In this document: positions 46,424-58,842 of the stretch, piece after piece
How the letters are laid out: the number at the start of each line of letters is the position of its first letter
How positions within the stretch are numbered: the stretch's first letter is position 1
DNA from: Polychytrium aggregatum
Lineage: Eukaryota > Chytridiomycota > Chytridiomycetes > Polychytriales
Reading direction: 5' to 3'
Length of the DNA stretch: 64,000 nucleotides
Assembly: GCF_025602895.1 (NCBI RefSeq)
Contig: NW_026516268.1
Span: forward strand, 124,001 to 188,000
Program-made: the position numbers and the translations under genes
Notes under the pieces: model-generated
The model's input: only the letters and a program-made list of their open reading frames with translations
Databases searched by the model: none
Told to the model about the DNA's origin: nothing

Positions 46424-49193
46424 TCAGTCGTCGCTATCTGCCTCAATTGTCCAGTCTCCGAGGAGCGGCTCTGCAGGGGCTGCCTCGCGAACCTCGCTCG
46501 ACACCACGCCGCAAGTGCATATCCCCAGAAACTGGCTGTAGTTGGCTTGGATCCAGGCCAGACACTTGGTGGCAGCCTGCTTTTTGGCTGCCCGACGGCT
46601 TTTATCTGTGGCGGTTGCCATCGGGACATTATGGAGGCTGACGGTGCAATCGATATGAAGGGCGCTGCGGAGCACAAAACTGGGGAGAATCGAGGGTGTT
46701 ACTCGGAGACAAAATGGGCCGCCACGAAGTGCTCAAAGTAGATCATGAGGATGTTCCATATGGCGACGCCAACGACGACAACGACATCAACATCGACAAC
46801 GACAACAGCGACAGCAGCGACGATGCCCAGAGGTCAAACAAACCTAAACTCCAGTCCCCGTTGGCACCCAAGTTGCTCCTCGATGCACCAGTACAGCTTC
46901 TGCGTGGGATGCAAGCATCCGACCTCGATCATGTTCGAAGGGCCGAGCGACCGTGCGGCCGAGTCCCACCACGGGCAAATCAGGGTCCGTCTCACAATGC
47001 CCCAAACCAAGTCGATGTCAAAGCCCGAGTCGACAAAGACGGCACCGAGCATGGCTTCGTACAGATCACCAAAGACTTTGGGTGCCTTGGGCAACGCCTT
47101 CCAGAAGCCTGGGTTGCTGGGATAGTGTTCGAGCTGGGCCTTGAACAGCCCGTCAAACTCGACGAGCGAGTCCCAGAGACCCGCGCTTGCGTTGGAGATG
47201 ACGTTGTGCAGATCCAGTGCGATGGCGACGCACGAAAGGAACTGGTTGCTGATGAACTCGGATCGCATGTCGGTCAGATGGTGCGGTGTCAAAGGCGGAT
47301 CGCGGGCGTACAGAAACCGAGTTACTGTAAAGTTGAGCACGGCATCACCTGTGGATGTGTTGGCGGACACAGGCCGACAAAATCGACCGAATCGACAGAG
47401 CCAGAGCATGTCAGACAGGCAGGGCACTCAAATGGCGCATTTTGCTCTGCAAGCGTGCGAACCTCTGCCTGGCACACGAGGCCGGTATGGGTGGCCAGTA
47501 GTCGACCATAAGCAGGGCCCAGTTTCGGACTATGGCAGCTCTCCAGTGCACCGGTGCATGGCTGTTCGTCCTTACCGATAAATTCGAGCCGCTCATACGA
47601 GGCAGCAGCGCTGCTCCGTCCGGCCGAGAAGCTCAACGGATTCCGCGCAGCCTGCCACATGTTCGAGCCCGAGTGTGTAAGCGCCTCGGACAAAAGGCGT
47701 AAATCCGTGAAGCGGTAGTGGATCATGTCTTCGATTTTCGAGAGCGCTTGCCGCCGATCCTCGGTCACGACAATGTGCTTTTTCTTCTTCTTCGTCAGGA
47801 CCTCCTCGCGGATCTGTGCCCATTGCAGCACATACTCGGCAAAGCTTGGCCGGAACATCGAGCCGTAGAGCGAGCTGAGCAGCCGGACAGCCGCCCTCCA
47901 GTCGTACACAACCTGCGATCCGATCAGAGCCTCGACAACGTCCGCCAGCATCTTGGTCGACATCGCGACGACCTCGCGGGACATGGGTGGCTTCCAGTCC
48001 TGCCGCTCCATCCTGTCGATGAGGTAGTAGTTTGCCACGCCCAGCTCGCGGCCGATGATGGCCAGCTTTTCGTTGCGCTCCATCTGGATCTTAAGAAGGT
48101 GCAGCGAGCTCTCGTCGCACGGCGTCGTTGAGAAAAAGTGCACGGCAAGGTACACTTTGAGGAAGCTGTCGCCAAGGGTCTCCAACCGCTCGTAACTCCA
48201 CGGCCGATGCGCTTGCGTGCCCGTCAGAGCCGTCTGAACGCGGCTGACAGTCGCCATCGGCAGCTGCAGGACCGAGCAGATCTCCAGGGTGTTGAGTTGG
48301 TGGTATAGCTCGAGCATCAGCATCGGCAGCTTCAGGGCGTAGACGAGGTGCTGCTTCTTGATCGGCAGGATCGCGCAGAACTGGGGGATCAGAAAGGAGA
48401 TGGGCGAGAGCGGCTGTGGGCGGTTATCTCGGTAGATCCTATCGAGCCGAAGCACTCTGACCAGAGGCTGGTTGGGATCGATTTCGTCCTTGGCGTGGAA
48501 GCGCTCGAGGTAGTGTTTTGCCGTGCTCATGGTGGGGTCGGCAAGCGATGTCGGCTTGAAAGGCGACAGATCGTGCTCGATCTTTTGGATGAGATAGATG
48601 CGATTCTTGTGCCGATCGTAGTAGCGGTCGACGAGGACACACTCGCTGAGCAGTGGGTCGTTGTTCTCTATCGCCGTGCGCACGCTGAACGAGGCAGGAT
48701 CAAAGTCGAACGAGCGCTCGAGTTCCAGCCAGTCGATGTCGACCTCGCCCGAGACTGGGTTGTGGACAGCCGGAGCGAATAGGAAGGCAAAGTCGTCGTC
48801 CTCTTGGATGGCGTCCTTTGTCTTTCGCAAGGCATGGTAGAGCAGCCGGAAATGGAACCGCTGGATGATGCGGGTGTCTTCGGGCCTGACGGTGATGGGG
48901 CGATCTGCCGGCGAGATGCGCACGATATGCGGGCAGCCGTTGACGAGGAGGCTGAGGTCGATGGTCTGCGGGATCTGTCCGCGAGTCACAAAGACCAAAG
49001 GGCAGTGCTCAAATCGAGAGTCGGTTGCGAGCTCGGCGATTGATGCAATCCAGATTTGCTCGACACCAGACCAGGGCCGTGATGCCCCCAGACAGGACGG
49101 GATTTTGGCAGGATAGATGTCCTGGTCTGAAGCCGCTATCGGCGTGGTAAGTCCAGAGGCGGCAGCAGGAGCGACATACGTGCTGGAAATCAT
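46424..49193 (-). CDS. Dicer-like RNase III lacking a helicase
   Basis: Three exons, 49193-47576, 47348-46844 and 46679-46424; 792 residues from ATG 49193 (an upstream in-frame ATG at 49400 lies only about 20 bases past the TATA box). Residues 1-300 resemble the Dicer platform/PAZ region (NGCPHIVRISP, QRFHFRLLYHAL). RNase IIIa: YERLETLGDSF near 332 and ADVVEALIG near 418; RNase IIIb: YERLEFIGDAVLNF, split by intron 1, near 531 and FGDLYEAMLGAVFVDSG near 633; the metal-binding Glu/Asp residues are intact in both. A C-terminal dsRNA-binding domain ends VSLHNVPMATATDKSRRAAK. The DExD/H helicase and DUF283 domain of ordinary Dicers are not encoded upstream; another gene stops 300 bases away. It should cut dsRNA into small RNAs, giving the organism RNAi. 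Confidence 0.87.
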
Positions 49194-49420
49194 GGCAGCT
49201 TTCAAGGCCGTCCAGGGCAGTCCGGAATACAGACAGGGCAGATATCGACGGAAGCACAGCGCAGATGGAATGCAGAGTCGGCGGCGACGAAGCACGGATG
49301 CTGCGCGCGTCAAAGGCCCTCCATGATCGGCCAGGGGCCAGGGCCAAGCAAGACAATCCGCCAAGAGGGCAGCAGCGGATTCCACTTTGTCCCGGGCCAT
49401 CGTCCACGACACGAATGCTG

Positions 49421-49429
49421 TTTATAAAT
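49421..49429 (-). promoter_or_regulatory. TATA box of the Dicer-like gene
   Basis: ATTTATAAA on the minus strand, about 230 bases before the chosen start codon and between the PAS-protein stop and the Dicer start. Its position supports a transcript beginning here and so a genuinely short Dicer. Confidence 0.55.
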
Positions 49430-49493
49430 GGCTGGTATATTCGGGCTGATCTAGAAGGCAGGCACTGCCATTCAACAGACGGGTGATGCAGCA

Positions 49494-51805
49494 TCAGTTT
49501 GCCACAGGCGACACCATCGCACTGTATGCTCTGCGGGTGATGCTTTCCGACGCCGGCAAGAGTCGCTGCGGTGACAGCCAGACCCGGGTGCGAGGTGCAT
49601 CGGCTGTGCTGCTGCCTTGCATGCGAAGCAGCTCCGATATTCGCCCCAGGAATGCCCATCTGAGGCACGATCGACAAAAGACATAGTATCGCTCAAGATA
49701 CTGCAGTCCCGCGCTGACAAGCTTCTCTGCATCATCGACCAGAGCGACGACCCTAGGGTGCGAGAGCCCAAGACCAAGCTGCTCCGAAGCAGCTGCATGG
49801 ATGGATCGGCATTGCTCGCGCAGGAAATCCAAAGGCAGACGAAGAGTTGACGTTGCGGTGCGATCCGGAGCAGCGCCGCAATGCACGCAAGCTTCCTGGC
49901 ATTGAGTCTCGGGTTGGGATGGACTGCCGATCATCTGACAGGAAGATGCCACGGGCCGACACCCAAGTGAATTGCCGTTGGGGTTGGGTGATGGGGAGGG
50001 TGTTGCCGGGTTGCATGGTTGCTGCTCTTGGGTTGGTATTGATGTCGGGCCACCAACGTCATCGAAAGGGTAGCTGCTGTCCATCTCGTCGGCAGAATCA
50101 GTGTCTTCGATGGTGTCCATGTCGCCGTTGCTGTCGATATCTTCGTCGCTCTCCAGATCTCCGATACGATCGATCGCATCATCGACATCATCGGCATCCT
50201 CGGCATCCTCGGCATGATCAGCATCATTGATATCGTCGTCATCATCGACACCGTCGCCATCGTCAACATCATCGGCATTGTCGAGACTCGCTTCCTCTTG
50301 CTCGGCTCGCCAGGCATCCATTTCAGTAAGGACGCAGAGCGGCCCTGCCCGGGAGAGCACGGCCGAGACCTCGACCCATCGGTAGGGTCTCCGTCGTCTT
50401 AATGCGTGTGGGTGGTATTGCTGGGCAGAGGTGCTCGTGCTCGATGGATACGGCACCGGAATATGATCAGAATGCGAGAAGCAGCTTGAGCTGCAATCGT
50501 CCTCATGGGCGGCATCGGCCCTAACCAGCACTGTTCCATCAACCAAGCTGCAGTTGACTGTGAGACCGTCGGGTGCAGTTCCGCAGTGCGAGCTCGGGCA
50601 TTTGCTGTTCCTGGCAGCTCGCTCTTGTGCAGAGCCAGTGCTCTCGTCGGCTGGGAGGATGCTTCTTGAGCCGGGACCATTGGGACTAGGAGTGCACGAG
50701 CCGTCCGAGAAGCTGCCCGAGTGCATCGATCTGCTCTCGAGACACTCGCACAGGAGGAACTCTGAGCCGTATCCCGAGTCGACCGGGCCGTGGGAACCCA
50801 ACAGCCAGCGCATCGTAAAGCGGCAGTATCCGCCCTTGAACATGGTATCGAGTCCGCGGCAGAATTTGTGGACATCCCGCCGATGGACAAACTTCATGGC
50901 CGACTGGTTGACGATTTCATCGAGTCCGTACCCCAGGAACGACGACGGCAGAATGTGGTCGATGGTGCCAAAGGGCGTCAAGCGCAGGATACACTTTTGC
51001 AGATCTGCGTCCTGGCACATTGGCGGGGGAAGGCAGCCGAGCGGTTCGTCATATTGCTGGGCGAGCGAGCCAGGTAAGCCAGATACACCAGGTAAACCGG
51101 GCGAGCCATAGCCAGAGCTGGGCGCCGATCCGATTTCGAGGATGGTCTTCATTTGCCGGATGTCGCAGAGGAACCAGTACGTCAGTGGGTCGGATGGGCG
51201 GCGGTGGCAGCAAACGTCCATCCATATGAACTGGCCGGACCTCGTCCGCAGCTCCGTTGAGTGGACCGGCTGCCACAGGGCAGAATTTCTGCAGCCACAG
51301 AGTCGCAGGGTGATTGCCCGGCAGCACGAGGACGAATTGGATGCAGCGGCGCTTCTTGGTTGGGTCTCCGAGGAGCCCAGCGGCTTGCGGTGCAAGAGCG
51401 AGGCTTCTTTGGACGGGCAGGTGATTGACAAACTGCAACGGCGACCGATGCCGTGATCCAGGCAGCGATTCGGGGCTATTGTCTGCGAGAGAGCCTGGGG
51501 CGAAGGGACGTCTTGCGGCGAACAGGTCGAGGGAAGCACGCAGCCCAGATCAACCCCGGCGAGTTCGGCTGCAGAGTAGTCCGCCAGCCTCAGTAGCGGA
51601 CGGCTGGCAAACACAATCTTCTGGTCGCAATCGGTAACGAGTAGGTGCGGAGATCTCAGGACGCACTGCAGGTCAAGCGAGCGACAGAGTCAGCGTTGTT
51701 CTGGTGCCGAATCTTGGCTATCGGCAGAGCGTCGCAGGCGGGAGAGAGGGTGGATGCAGGTCTCACCACGGCATTGCTGCGTCCGTTGCTGCATTTCATC
51801 GGCAT
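49494..51805 (-). CDS. PAS-domain protein
   Basis: Two exons, 51805-51767 and 51665-49494; 736 residues. The tiny first exon (13 codons) joins to a PAS-like start: LLVTDCDQKIVFASRPLLRL then ADYSAAELAGVDLGCVLPS. A second PAS-like block follows a Gly/Pro linker (GSPGLPGVSGLPG): LTPFGTIDHILPSSFLGYG, DEIVNQSAMKFVHRRDVHKF and CRFTMRWL, with the LGY/VHPxD-type features of PAS_3 folds. The remainder is disordered, with a long Asp/Glu tract at about 50290-50080, and ends in a Cys-bearing helical region (EACVHCGAAP, FCRSCLRWAFLGRISEL). No GATA finger, kinase or bHLH is seen, so it is not a complete white-collar protein. PAS domains sense light, redox or ligands or mediate dimerisation; role unknown. 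Confidence 0.7.
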
Positions 51806-52772
51806 TACGACGGACAAGCGGGCTGGGTGAGGATGAAAGTGGGTTGTGGGCAGAGTATTTGATCAACGATCAGATGGGATCGGATCGGGCGAGAATGGCG
51901 AGGGCAAGGCTGAATTCTGGGTCGTGGGGCTTGGTTCGGTTGTTACAAAGCTGCAATCAGCTCGGAAGCAGAATGATGCAACTGCCAGGAAGGTGGAGGA
52001 CGGGCAACCGAGGCCGGACAAACGCAGATTCGGACGCCGCAAGGACCTCATTCCTGATGGCAGCTGGCAGAGCTGGCCGACGTCGGGCGGGGTCCAGCAA
52101 GCCATGCGTTTAAACAGACTCGACGACGCAGCAGTGCTTCTGTGCACTAATGGAGCCCCGGTGCAGTCGCATGGCAAAAGGCCCGCGCTCTCATGGCCCC
52201 GAACGATGCCGGGGGCAGGGACTGCATGTGAAAGGCCGGGCATGATCGGACCAGAATCGGCGGGGGTCTTCTGCAAGCCGCCATGCTCCACACCGATTCG
52301 AGTCGTCGGCGCATTGGCATTCAAAAATCGATGCCACGCCAGTTACGGTTGGCTCGGCTATCCTTTGCTGTGGTCGTTCAAGCGTTCAGGGTGTTCAAAT
52401 TTGTATTTTCCGATCGAGCTATTGGTATTAAACTCACAAAAGGAGCGCGGCTTCGAAGCTGAAGCAAATGGAGTGGAATGGAATGAAATGAAGACAGGAA
52501 GAAATCCCAAACAAATAGTTGAAGTAAAAGTGGGACAGCCAAGGGCATAGCGGTGAGTTGGCTGTTCGGCCAGGATAATTCTTGCTCTGCAGGTTAGATG
52601 GCCGACAGCACGCCTCGACAACGACCGCCTGGGGAGGGTCTAGGTCTAGAGGAGCACGTCTCCGGAGGCATGATTAGGCGAGTTGTGAGGAGGGGACGGG
52701 GAGAGGAAAGTGGGTTGCTGTTGCGGTGGCTGCGTGGGCAGTGACTATGCGGTTGTGAGCGCATTCGGAGCT
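51806..52772. other. Intergenic interval, nothing recognised
   Basis: About 970 bases. A 234-codon plus-strand frame (51846-52550) has no recognisable domain and a composition like translated non-coding DNA, so I leave it out. The segment 52380-52540 is more A/T-rich than its surroundings and may be UTR. Confidence 0.5.
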
Positions 52773-55348
52773 CTATCGAAAGATCAGTTCGCCGATGCCA
52801 GATCCGCTTGCCACGCTGATCGAACCTGTGCAGCTCTGGGGGGCTTGTGGAGCCAGTGCAAGCAGGCTCCACAACGATTGTGTCGAGGCAGGCCTCGGTT
52901 CCGACTCGCACGAAGGCGAATGGCCGAGGTAGTGCTGCTCGGCCCATACCTCCTTGCCATATCCAACAACATGAACTTTAGGACCGGTGACTTGGTACCG
53001 TCCGTCAAAGTTGGATGTCTGTGCGGAGATGGTGCAGTTACAGGAACGGGGATCAGTGGCTCGATCGTGGCAATGTTGCCATAGATTCGTGTCGGTGTGC
53101 AGTGCTCGGCGAAGGGCGAAGGGCAACGGGGCAGGTGATGGTGCGTGGAGAGACGCAAAGGAGCGCTGTGCATGTGGGAGTCTACGGGCGAGTGTTGTGT
53201 CGGTGGATGATATGCAGAACGTACCGAGGCAACAACCGCATCTGACTTGGCGGCGGCATCAATCTTGGGATGAGGCAGATTGTCGTTGTAGAGGCTCATG
53301 TGCAAAGCGCTCTCGCTCTTTACGGTGACATCCTCAACATGGTACAGCGTGGCATTGATGCCGACATCGCTCGGGGAGCGAGAGAGCAGAGTCGCACGCT
53401 TGGTGGAGATCCCCTGGATGGATAGTGTCAATGCGTTAATCGCAGTCATAAGCAACCAAATGCGGTCGAAAAGCCACGGCCAGGTGCGGACATGAAGGGG
53501 GTGATAGCCATTCAACCTGTCCACGAATGGCAAAGCGAGACTGCTTCTGAAGCTCGTGCGCACCTGGACTGCAACTTTGGAGCCGTCCAGATACAGGCTC
53601 TGGAAGCGGGCGACGAATGCTTGTGGGTTTGCGATAGACCTGTCGACGATGGTCATACGAGGCGCAGTGACGGACAGAACAAATTGCTCGGGCTGGTAGA
53701 TCCGCGAGGGCAGGATAATCTGCATGGCAAATTTCAGGCAGTCGCTGCCGATCGAGCGGCCGGGTCCCAGCTGCGGACAGGGGAGGCAGCAGGCGAGGGG
53801 CAGGAGTCAGCGATGGCAGTGAGGATGAATGTATCGACAGCAACGGCATGGGTGAGTTTGCCCATTGATCACTTGGCGATGCAACAGAGCAAAGATACCA
53901 GCATGTGCCGTCATATCCCAAGGCACAAACCGCAACACTCACCATGATATCGATGTACAGCGAGCCCATCGAGTCGAGGTTGTACCACACGTTGACGGCG
54001 CCTATCAGATCGGCGATGCCGACATGATAGTGTCCGGTGATGGCGACATCCGTCTCGCCAATGATCCTATTGTGGTCATAGTCCTGGGCATGCAGGGTCC
54101 CGTGCCGCCCTGTTTTTCGCTTGGTGCCGAGCGTGAACGACCGGATGGCGCGATTCTTGAGCTCTTGCGGGCGCTCGTTCGTCATTTCGATGTATCCAGG
54201 CAGGTTGGTGTTGATGTAGATCCGCGGGTACCGCCACGTCGGGATCAGGATTGAGTTAATGTCAGGCTGTCGCACCTGAATATCAAAGGGCGTGCAGGTG
54301 CTGATGTTGCCCTCAAAGTGGTTGATGGGAATGTCTGCCCCTGGATCCTGCAAAATGAAAGGCAACACAACCTGTGCCAGCCAAAGGGCAGGCGAGTGGA
54401 CAGGGTGGAGTGTCAAGGGGAAGGTCAATGCCGAGGACCAGAAACGCAGCAGGACGAGGGGCCAAAGCTTGACCAGCTGCCAGCAGTTGTTGAAGCATCT
54501 CGCCACAGCTCGTTAGGTGTGTGTGGGGTATACATACCATGCCAAAGGTCGTCAACAGGAAGAGGAGGCACAGGAATATGGCTGTGAGCTGTCCGCAAAG
54601 GTCGTCATCGTCGCCTGCGGGTGGATAAGCCAAGTGCCCAAACGGAGTGGGCAGAATGTCAGCCGGGACACCAATGAGCCGGACATTCCGCGCTCTGGGC
54701 AAGTTCTCCGGCAACACAGAGAGGCAGCATAGTATGGGGAGGCAAGCGGTCGCTTGGCTTTCGGGGGGGGCAATCGCTTGAGGATGACTTGGTCTGTAAT
54801 CCGGAGCTGCGAATCGACTGCCCAGTCCAGTCCAGTCCAGTCCAGTCCAGTCCAGTCCAGTCCAGTCCAGTCCAGTCCAGTCCAGTCCAGTCCAGTCCGG
54901 TTGGGCACTGGGATTTGTTGGTCAGGCCAATATCTGACATTTGCCATCCGGTCTGGCTCGAGAGAACCAGCCATTCCTGAGCCCCCGCACACATCGATCA
55001 AGCCTCGAGGACGTACTAGCTCTACGTACCGTCGTCGTCGTCGACTACATCGTGGTAGTTGGGCAAGGGTTCGTCATGCCGCACCTCGTCGTCGTAGTAT
55101 GGCGGAGGCGGGATGTCGGGCATGTTTTCGAAGGAGATGCTGATGTCGGCCCCGGGCGATGCAGGCGGAGGCGATATCCAGCTGCCCGAGTCTGGGGACG
55201 GAGGTGGCTCTAGCGTCGTATTGATGGCATAGCGAGGGCTGCCTTGGCTCCGGGCCAGAAGCGGGGTCGATTCGGATGCAGGCTCTTCGGGCTCGGGCTC
55301 GTGCTCGGGCTCGGATGGAGGATTGTCCGGCAGAGTCTGCAGGGTCAT
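52773..55348 (-). CDS. Type II membrane protein with PPPY and dileucine motifs
   Basis: Six exons, 55348-55030, 54614-54538, 54347-53943, 53770-53225, 53018-52950 and 52835-52773; 492 residues. The first 107 residues are cytosolic-type: acidic, with ESTPLLA (an acidic dileucine, sorting to endosome or vacuole) and PPPPYYDD (a PPxY site for Nedd4/Rsp5 WW domains). One membrane helix follows (LTAIFLCLLFLLTTFGM, about 116-132). The remaining 360 residues would be lumenal or extracellular, beta-rich (ADIPINHFEGNIS, INTNLPGYIEMTN, FVLSVTAPRMTIVD), reminiscent of fungal DUF3712/LEA-2-like proteins, though this is only an impression. The last two short exons are less certain. Intron 1 carries a CCAGT array. 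Confidence 0.7.
54822..54896. repeat. Pentamer array (CCAGT)15 in an intron
   Basis: Fifteen perfect copies in the 415-base first intron (54615-55029) of the type II membrane protein gene. Confidence 0.97.
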
Positions 55349-56645
55349 GACTGGGGTTGGAAGGGGCCAAGGGCAACTACGGGCAGGGGTGCGGTGGATG
55401 GAGTTGAGCTCGAAGCTGTGGATGCAACAAGAGAGGTGGAAGGAGAGGAGAGGCTGTTGGAGGGGTTGTGGTCGCTATTGCGGTCGGATCTGAAGGAACA
55501 GGAGTCGCCGAGCGGGCTGAGGGGAAGGAGAGCTGGAGTGGAGCCAAGCGTCGGAGATGAGCAAGCCGCAGATGGGGCAGTCGAGAGGACACCGTTGGAG
55601 CAAGGAGATTGCGTCGATGGAGCAGTATGTTAGTGACAGAGACTGCAGTCGGCGAACAGGGACGAGGCCTGATCAACATGGACGATCAGACGGCCGAACC
55701 AAGGCGGGGCCGATATCGCCGTCGATGGATCGCAGGTCGAGGGAGCCACAGACAGCAACCGATGAGTCGGGCAAGGAGCAGCGACGGCGACGACGGCTAT
55801 GCGGGATCGGATACCTCGGACCCAGAGACGAAGATGCAGCACCCGGGGCCACAGTGCGAAGAGGCGGGGTGCGGATGGGTTGATGGGTGCGGGTCGATGG
55901 ATCCAGCTCGGTGGCCGATGCGGATGGATCGGCGGCTGACACGGACGGTTGACACAGATGGTTGAAACAGATGGATCGTTGCGGGAGGATTTGGCAGCAG
56001 GTCCAGCAAGCTTGGCAACAGCGGGGCCAGGGGCGGTCCAGGGCTTCTGGTGACGACGGCAAAGCCGAGCAAGCCAAGACCAACCCTCCGGGGCTGCAGG
56101 CAACCGCCCTCTGCTCGGAGGCGGGGGGAGGGTGATTGCGGAAGACATCCACCGGCCAAATCGAATTCCATGGATCCTGGCCCGGCAATCACACTCCGTT
56201 GCGGGGGGAGGGAGCGATTGGGCTGCGTCGATTCGGCCGTTGTCGGCGACTCTGGTGGCATGATGCCGATAATGCAGTTGATGCAGTTGATGCAGTTGAT
56301 GATGCAGTTGATGATGCAGTTGATGATACAGTTGATGATACAGTTGATGCGGTCAGGATACGGACAACTCATGTCGCTCCCCTTGGAATCCTGAACACGC
56401 CCATCCAGCAGGATCTTCTCTGACGGCCTCTGCCTCCAGACTCGCCTCGGGCTCGCCTCGGACATTCCTCAACCTCATCCCGGGCATCGCATCCCGACAT
56501 CTCGCCCCTTGGATACCCGCACCTCTTGAAACACACGATCGGCAACGCAAACGACAGCCGCCCACGGCCGGGTAACAATATCGGCTTTCCTGTTCCGTTT
56601 CCGAATGTAAGCCACAGAACATGTTTTTTTCCTATCCCTCATGCA
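55349..56645. repeat. Intergenic interval with GATGCAGTT array
   Basis: About 1.3 kb between two same-strand genes. A 9-bp-type array of GATGCAGTT and GATGATACAGTT variants runs from about 56272 to 56350, some 300 bases beyond the MAP kinase kinase stop. Arg/Pro/Ser-rich frames elsewhere are not convincing genes. Confidence 0.65.
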
Positions 56646-58842
56646 TCAAGCGGCGGCAACACTCTTTGCCCAGGTCTGCATGTCCACGCTGGAATGCTCG
56701 GCACGGACGACAAATGGGTCTCTCAGCAGATCCGAAGGCGTCGGTCGCTGTGCTGGATCCTTGATCAGGCTGGGTGGTGTAGGGGAGCGCAAAGGCATAA
56801 AAATGGATGAGAATCCACCATGTCAGCGGGAGAGGCCAGGATAGCACGGGTCCGAACGAGAGAGCAGTGCAACCAAGGAGCTGACGAGCCAAAACAAACG
56901 GAACAGAGAGATGATCTGCCATGGATACGTACCATCGCGCAACCACAGCATCGAACTCGGGGGTGAACTGGCCAGGGGGTGGCGTGGGCGAGGGCTCGTG
57001 AAGGATAAACTCGAGGAGCTCAAAGACAGTCATGGGCTTGCCTTCCGGAGGGAATGGGAACTTGCCCATCGCCAGCTCCAGCAAGGTAATGCCCAGACTC
57101 CACACGTCGGAGCGGACAGAGTATCTTCCGCCCTGGATTCGCTCGGGCTAAGGACAGGCAAGAGTACGACATCCTTCGTTAGCAAGGCAGTGATGCACAA
57201 CGGACGAGATATTTGCACAGCGCCCTATGGCCATGGCCGCAGCTGAATGGCCACGCATCCCAGGGAGAGCATTCACACAGATAAACCGTTTGTCCTCATG
57301 CACGACAGGATCGGGATTGCTCCAGAGCGCTGCAGAGCAAGGGCCGGCCATAGAGAGGAATGGGGAATGGATGCAGGGACTCACCGCCATGTATGCACTT
57401 GTTCCGACAAACGTATTGGCCACCGAGTTGACGAGCTGGCCACTCACGCCAAAGTCAGCAATCTTGACTTCGCCCTTGCTATTCATTAGGATGTTACTTG
57501 GCTTCAAATCTGTCGCAGTGCGCCGCCGGTAGAGTTAGCACATCCGAGCGACGGTCCGACCGAGTTGGCTTGATCAACGGAGGCCAGATGCATCGGGGGG
57601 GGGAGCAAGCGCATCCGGAGATCACAGAACACAACGCAGGGGTTGCGGGACGGAAGCAAGCACAGGTGTGGGTTTGGTCCACGACGGCAAGGGGAGGCTC
57701 ACACGAACTACCCCTGTCGAATGCACACGACAACGACACAATGCCCACACAGGAAGAGTGGACCATACGCCGAGCCCCAAATGCAGGCGGGTGGCAGCCA
57801 TCGTCAACCTTCCCAGCAGAACGAGAAGCGATACACCACCTCGATGGATGATGCGGTGTCCATCATACAGATACACAAGACCCTTGATAACAGAGTAGGT
57901 GATCTTGCCCATGACGTCTTCCGGGACGGGCCCGACTTTTTTGTAGATGTGATCGAACGATCCCAGGTCCATATACTCCATGCAGATGGCAACGTCGGAC
58001 TCGTCCAGGTAGGCGCCATAGAACGACACGATGTACTCGGATTTGCACTTTTTGAGGATCTGCAGTTCGCGGAAGATGGACTTCCGGAGTTGCGGGTTTC
58101 CGTCGACAAAGATTACCTAAATCCATCAACCAGCAGCCACGCGAGCGATCGAGGACCACGAGATATCAGAGAAACCACATCGTCAGGGGGGGGGAGAGTG
58201 GCGGCTCCAAAACCACAAGGCCAGGATCATCACTGGCGAGACAGGACCCGGCCAAGGACCCACCTTTCTGGCCATCAGAAGCCCACTGGTCTTGTGAAGA
58301 ACCTTGTTGACCGAGCCGCCGTTGCCGGCGCCGAGCTCACATATAAACTCAACATCTTCCTTTCGGATCTCCGAGGTGCTGTCTTCGGCAATCGACTTTG
58401 AGAGATCCGAGAGCTTTGGGGCGTTCGAGGCTGAGGGCGACGAATCATTGTCCTGGGAACGATCGGTGGTGGGAACAAACGAGAGCTTGGGGGTACTGAG
58501 CTTTGGCCGGCGCTTGCCTGGGGTGGATGGTGTCGACGTCGAGGGCGACGAGCGAGCCGAGGGTGCGTTGCTGGAAATCGAGGCAACCGCAGGAATTGGG
58601 GCCGAGGCAGGAGCAGTGGCAGGAGCAGGCGTGGGCGTGGGCGGCAAGGGCGTTGCCGGGACTGGGGTTGCAGGCAACGGCGTGGCAACGGGAACCGGCA
58701 ACGGCGTGGCAACGGGAACCGGCAGCGGTGTGGCAACGGGAACTGGCAGCGGTGTGGCAACGGGAACTGGCAGCGCCGGCAAAGGCGTTGCGACCGGCAG
58801 CGACGGGTTGGCGAGCGGGGGGGTGGGTGGTGTTTCCATCAT
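56646..58842 (-). CDS. MAP kinase kinase (STE7/MEK type)
   Basis: Five exons, 58842-58264, 58116-57840, 57509-57385, 57147-56933 and 56769-56646; 439 residues. The N-terminus has tandem TPLPVPVA repeats and a Pro/Ala/Ser-rich run. Kinase domain: glycine loop [13 protein letters not shown] (about 166), Lys in [27 protein letters not shown], the HRD motif HRDLKPSN split by intron 2, [19 protein letters not shown] with the two MEK-type activation-loop phospho-sites (Ser and Thr in SVANT), AYMAPERIQ split by intron 3, and [20 protein letters not shown]. It ends WAKSVAAA shortly after subdomain XI. Dual-specificity kinase that phosphorylates a MAP kinase on Thr-x-Tyr. The closest fungal group by eye is Ste7/Mkk-like; which MAPK pathway is unknown. 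Confidence 0.93.

Noticed and set aside
51846-52550. 234-codon plus-strand frame
   Set aside because: No domain, erratic composition and no promoter or splice evidence.
55797-56465. Minus-strand frame with NCII repeats
   Set aside because: The repeat comes from the GATGCAGTT array; the rest is Pro/Ser/Arg filler without a domain.
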